DNA of 64,000 nucleotides from Sphingobium sp. CECT 9361 (GTDB lineage: Bacteria; Pseudomonadota; Alphaproteobacteria; Sphingomonadales; Sphingomonadaceae), in contig NZ_CAKKNC010000009.1 in the NCBI RefSeq assembly GCF_918741285.1, positions 95,876 to 159,875 on the forward strand. The letters are read 5' to 3'. Shown piece by piece: positions 60,792-64,000 of the stretch. The position numbers were made by a program, and so were the translations under genes. The notes beneath the pieces are model-generated. The model saw only the letters and a list, made by a program, of their open reading frames with translations. It did not search any database and was not told where the DNA came from. Each line of letters opens with the position of its first letter. Positions within the stretch are counted from its first letter, which is position 1.

Positions 60792-62357
60792 ATGACCGCA
60801 TGCCCGCCCCCCTCTCCTGCTACCGGTATGCACGTCGAAACCTATGATTTGTTGATCGTGGGGGGAGGCGTGAATGGCGCCGGGATAGCACGCGACGCCG
60901 CCGGCCGCGGACTTTCGGTCCTGCTGGTAGAGCAGGACGATCTGGCCAGTTATACCTCCTCATCATCGACAAAACTAATCCACGGCGGGCTGCGTTATCT
61001 GGAATATTACGAATTCCGCCTAGTCCGAGAGGCTTTGATCGAACGCGAGCGGTTACTGGCTATGGCGCCGCACATCATGTGGCCGCTGCGGTTCGTCCTC
61101 CCGCAATCACTTTCCCCCCGCCCCGCCTGGATGGTCCGACTTGGCCTGTTCCTTTACGATAATCTGGGTGGCCGGAAGAACTTGCCCGGAACCGAAACGA
61201 TAAACCTCGACCGGAGCCCGGGCGGGATCGGGCTCAAGCCCCAGAAGGGCAAGAAACGGGGCAAGGCTTTCGTCTATTCAGACGGGTGGGTGGAAGACAG
61301 CCGGCTCGTCGTACTTAACGCAATGGATGCGGCTGCCCGCGGCGCCCGGATCGAAACACGCACACAGCTAACGCAAGCACAAAACGAAAATGGCGAGTGG
61401 ATTGCAACGCTCGAAACGAAAGCCGGTACAGTCCGTCAGGTGCGCGCAAGGATGCTGGTCAATGCCGCCGGTCCATGGGTCGATAAGGTTCTTGGCCGTA
61501 TCGGGCGCAGCAACAACAATCGCGGCGTGCGGCTCGTCAAGGGCAGTCATATGATATTGCCGCGCCTCTACGATGGCGACCATGCGTTCATGCTGCAGAA
61601 TCCGGACCGTCGCATCGTCTTCGCGATTCCTTATGAAGGCGAATTCACACTGATTGGCACCACCGATGAGCCCTGGACGGACGAACCCGGCAAGGCTGAA
61701 ATCAGCCAGGGCGAAGTCGACTATCTGTGCGCGACGGTGAATCGCTATTTCGAAAAGGAGATTACACCGTCCGATATCGTGTGGAGCTATGCCGGCATCC
61801 GCCCGCTTTATGACGATCATGCTGCCAACGCCTCTGCGGTAACGCGTGACTATGTGCTCGATTTCGAGAAACCCGAGAAAACACGGGCGCCACTACTCAG
61901 TATCTTCGGCGGAAAGATCACCACTTATCGCAAATTGGCTGAGCATGCGATGGAGCATATAGCTGAAGTGTTCCCAACTGCCGGGAAGGCCTGGACAGCA
62001 GGTGAACCGCTGCCCGGTGGAAATCTGCCGGGGCAGGACTTTGATCGGTTTGTGGCTGACCTGTCATCGCGGTGGCCAGCCATGCCCTCAAAGTTGCTTC
62101 GCCGCCTCGCTCGGGCATATGGCACAGAAGCGATCCAGATTCTTGGCGCCGCAAGCGTTCCGGCTGACCTGGGCGAGGACTTCGGGGCCGGGCTCCACGC
62201 CGCCGAGATAGAATATCTGTTCGCGGCCGAATGGGCGCGTACAGCAGAGGATATTCTTTACCGACGCTCGAAGCTGGGCTTGCATGTGCCGCCTGGGACC
62301 GAGACTGAAATCGATGCCTATCTCAGCACACTTTCCCGGTGCGTCGCTTCGCTTTAG
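60792..62357 (+). CDS. glpD: Glycerol-3-phosphate dehydrogenase, FAD-dependent
   Basis: ATG 60792 has a GAGAAG site; a later ATG at 60828 lacks one. The FAD dinucleotide motif is LLIVGGGVNGAGIARDAAGR, followed by SSSSTKLIHGGLRYLEYYEF. Further GlpD blocks are VKGSHMILPRLYDGDHAFML, SYAGIRPLYDDHA and FGGKITTYRKLAEHAME. The enzyme is a peripheral inner-membrane protein oxidising glycerol-3-phosphate to dihydroxyacetone phosphate and reducing quinone. The glpR gene follows at 39 bases. Confidence 0.95.
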   Translation: MTACPPPSPATGMHVETYDLLIVGGGVNGAGIARDAAGRGLSVLLVEQDDLASYTSSSSTKLIHGGLRYLEYYEFRLVREALIERERLLAMAPHIMWPLRFVLPQSLSPRPAWMVRLGLFLYDNLGGRKNLPGTETINLDRSPGGIGLKPQKGKKRGKAFVYSDGWVEDSRLVVLNAMDAAARGARIETRTQLTQAQNENGEWIATLETKAGTVRQVRARMLVNAAGPWVDKVLGRIGRSNNNRGVRLVKGSHMILPRLYDGDHAFMLQNPDRRIVFAIPYEGEFTLIGTTDEPWTDEPGKAEISQGEVDYLCATVNRYFEKEITPSDIVWSYAGIRPLYDDHAANASAVTRDYVLDFEKPEKTRAPLLSIFGGKITTYRKLAEHAMEHIAEVFPTAGKAWTAGEPLPGGNLPGQDFDRFVADLSSRWPAMPSKLLRRLARAYGTEAIQILGAASVPADLGEDFGAGLHAAEIEYLFAAEWARTAEDILYRRSKLGLHVPPGTETEIDAYLSTLSRCVASL

Positions 62358-62395
62358 TGATCAGCAAGATCACAAGGAAACAGGAAGCAGGAGCA

Positions 62396-63193
62396 ATGGA
62401 GCGAGGAACCGCGGCTGAAGGCGATGTCGTCGTAGCACGTCGAGAGCATATCCTGGAGATAGCCCGCAGCGCTGGCAGCGTTGCCGTTGAAGATCTAGCC
62501 GAGCGGCTTGGCGTAACACCGCAAACGATCCGCAAGGACCTGAACGTGCTAGCCGGACAGTCGCTGCTTTCCCGCATTCATGGCGGAGCGCTGGTGACCT
62601 CCGGCGTTGACAACCTGGCCTATGACGCACGTCGGACTGTCGCATCGAATGCGAAGGCTCGTATTGGGGCAGCAGCTGCCGCGCTGATCCCCAATGGCGC
62701 TTCCCTGTTCGTGAATATCGGCACCACAACCGAGGCTGTGGCTGCAAATTTTGTGCATCATCGCAACCTCATGGTGGTCTCGAACAATCTCAACGTCGTT
62801 GACACCCTTTCAGATCATCAGGCGATGGAACTTGTCTGCGTAGGCGGCAAGGTGCGCACCGGCGATCGTGCCGTGGTGGGAGCGCTCGCAATGCGCTTCA
62901 TCGAAAATTTTCGCGTCGACTATGCGCTCATCGGCATCTCGGCGATCGATATTGACGGAAGTCTGCTCGATTTCGCGATCGATGAAGTGGAAGTCTCGCA
63001 GACGATCATCCGTAACGCGCGCAAGGTGATCCTTGTAGCTGATTCCAGCAAGGTGGGGCGCTCGGCTCCAGTGCGCGTGTGTGGAATGGATGTGATCGAT
63101 TTCTTCGTCACTGATCGGATCGACGATCCGAATCTCCGTTCCACATGCGAACGTCATGGCGTCAGTCTGATCGAGACCAGCATTACTTGCTGA
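62396..63193 (+). CDS. glpR: DeoR-family repressor GlpR
   Basis: ATG 62396 follows a CAGGAG site. The DeoR HTH is RREHILEIARSAGSVAVEDL, then AERLGVTPQTIRKDLNVLAG and RIHGGALV. The sugar-phosphate-sensing domain carries IPNGASLFVNIGTTTEAVAA and DYALIGISAIDIDGSLLDF. The 265-residue length and place after glpD mark it as the regulon repressor, relieved by glycerol-3-phosphate. Confidence 0.93.
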   Translation: MERGTAAEGDVVVARREHILEIARSAGSVAVEDLAERLGVTPQTIRKDLNVLAGQSLLSRIHGGALVTSGVDNLAYDARRTVASNAKARIGAAAAALIPNGASLFVNIGTTTEAVAANFVHHRNLMVVSNNLNVVDTLSDHQAMELVCVGGKVRTGDRAVVGALAMRFIENFRVDYALIGISAIDIDGSLLDFAIDEVEVSQTIIRNARKVILVADSSKVGRSAPVRVCGMDVIDFFVTDRIDDPNLRSTCERHGVSLIETSITC

Positions 63194-63652
63194 CCTTCCC
63201 AAGCGATAGCGCGGGTACACTTGGTTGCATGGCAATACGTCAAGTGGGCGAACAGCCTCCTGGGGCTGCTTTGGTGATGACCTTCAGAGGGACTGCGCTA
63301 TCTTTCAGGAGCAACGGATCAGCCCCGATCTAGCCGATGACCAATGCCCTGCCCATAGTCTTTCGTGGCATGCATGCAATCGAGCGCCGCGACGCCCCCG
63401 CGCTTCAGGGTCAGGATCTGTAATTGCAGTTGCTAGGCGGTGCCGATCGTTTAAGGTTCTCATGGATCTGGCCGAACTGGAGCTTGGTCGTGCTGTATCG
63501 GGTCTCACAGAGGCGAACGTTGCATTGACTCGGTGCGGGCTTTGAAACAACTGACTGCCTTCGCAGATCGTTCGTCCCTGCGTTCCCTCTGCGGACACCG
63601 CCCTCGGATCAGCTTTGACGCTGCACCGCTGGCAAACTGGTTCTATCCTACC
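63194..63652. other. Region with no recognised gene
   Basis: About 460 bases after glpR. Short frames are present but have no ribosome sites or conserved motifs. It may be eroded sequence linked to the transposase remnant on its right. Confidence 0.4.
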
Positions 63653-63860
63653 TCACGCCTGGAACAAAGTGCCATCGCGCAGCATGGCATGCATGATGAC
63701 CGCGAGCCGACGAGCGAGCGCGACACGGGGCGCTTTGCAACCTTCATGGAGCGCGGAGGCCTCGTTGCTCCCGATCGGGGCAGGACAATTCGCATGGCGC
63801 AGCCTTGACACTGCTCGACCTTGTTTGCGTCGGATACGCAGTCGACCAGCGATTTCCCCT
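63653..63860 (-). pseudogene. C-terminal remnant of an IS110-type transposase
   Basis: The minus strand ends with APRVALARRLAVIMHAMLRD and GTLFQA, the usual closing helix of IS110/IS116 transposases (VA-[VL]-ARKLAVI-x-HRM). Upstream pieces of the same protein appear only in shifted frames (TRSSSVKAAPCELS), so the gene is decayed. The catalytic DEDD domain would lie further right, partly outside the window. Confidence 0.5.
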
Positions 63861-64000
63861 CCCCTTCCTGATCGGCCCAGTCGGCCCGAAGCTGCGATTT
63901 TGGCCATGTTGAAGAACAAAGATTGAACATGGCGATCTACCAGGCTCGCTCTTGTCCTCCAATCTCGTAAACATCGGTCTCGATCGAGCACCTGTAGCTC

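Overview
The window is high-GC DNA from an alphaproteobacterium, most probably a sphingomonad (Sphingobium, Sphingomonas, Sphingopyxis or Novosphingobium type). This rests on protein character and gene neighbourhoods (F-type transfer genes, FixL/FixJ, a katB-ankB pair, a polyhydroxybutyrate/acetate-kinase cluster). No rRNA, tRNA or CRISPR array was seen. The replicon type cannot be settled: there is no recognisable replication or partition gene, but the left third looks like an integrated or plasmid-borne mobile region.

Layout. 1-5.8 kb is a defence and accessory patch: the end of an Abi_C-type gene, a frameshifted atpI-like gene, an HU protein, a possible PD-(D/E)XK-like protein and an AbiEi/AbiEii toxin-antitoxin pair with a symmetrical operator. 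5.5-12.5 kb is the minus-strand remnant of an F-type conjugation cluster (traA-L-E-K-B-dsbC-V-C-H). Deletions have fused traK to traB, traC to traH, and traH to an unrelated ATPase tail. 12.9-16.6 kb holds regulators (XRE, LysR), a truncated acetyltransferase, a long perfect hairpin and a phasin-like gene. 17.2-20.6 kb encodes an oxygen-sensing FixL/FixJ pair, a decayed acyl carrier protein and a receiver domain without its phospho-acceptor. 20.9-26 kb has katB-ankB, a two-gene SufC/SufBD-like iron-sulfur module and a small operon behind an iron-box-like palindrome. 26.2-33.7 kb carries universal-stress, alcohol dehydrogenase, kinase, P-type ATPase and phaB genes, many of them broken; one kinase gene contains a clean internal inversion. 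34.2-35.8 kb is gst-ohrR-ohr. 36.3-43.7 kb is an intact phaB-phaA-lptB-like-phaC-maoC/pta-ackA cluster. 43.8-53 kb is a TetR-led operon joining a FabI-like reductase, an outer-membrane phospholipase and a complete RbbA-type ABC exporter with adaptor and outer-membrane channel. 53.3-57 kb has a diguanylate cyclase and an EAL phosphodiesterase separated by an IS5-family element. 57-58.1 kb is a tonB gene with a frameshifted DUF3649 partner. 58.2-63.2 kb is the glycerol regulon glpK-glpF / glpD-glpR. The right end holds an IS110-type remnant.

How it fits together. FixL/FixJ, stress proteins, PHB synthesis and the Pta-AckA route form a plausible low-oxygen survival programme: carbon and reductant go into PHB, and ATP is recovered by substrate-level phosphorylation. 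Two cautions apply throughout. Several genes (atpI, phaB, DUF3649, acpP) are broken by single-base indels, mostly in or beside short homopolymers, which could be sequencing error or real decay. At least eight gene-internal junctions without insertion sequences point either to repeated illegitimate recombination or to chimeric assembly.
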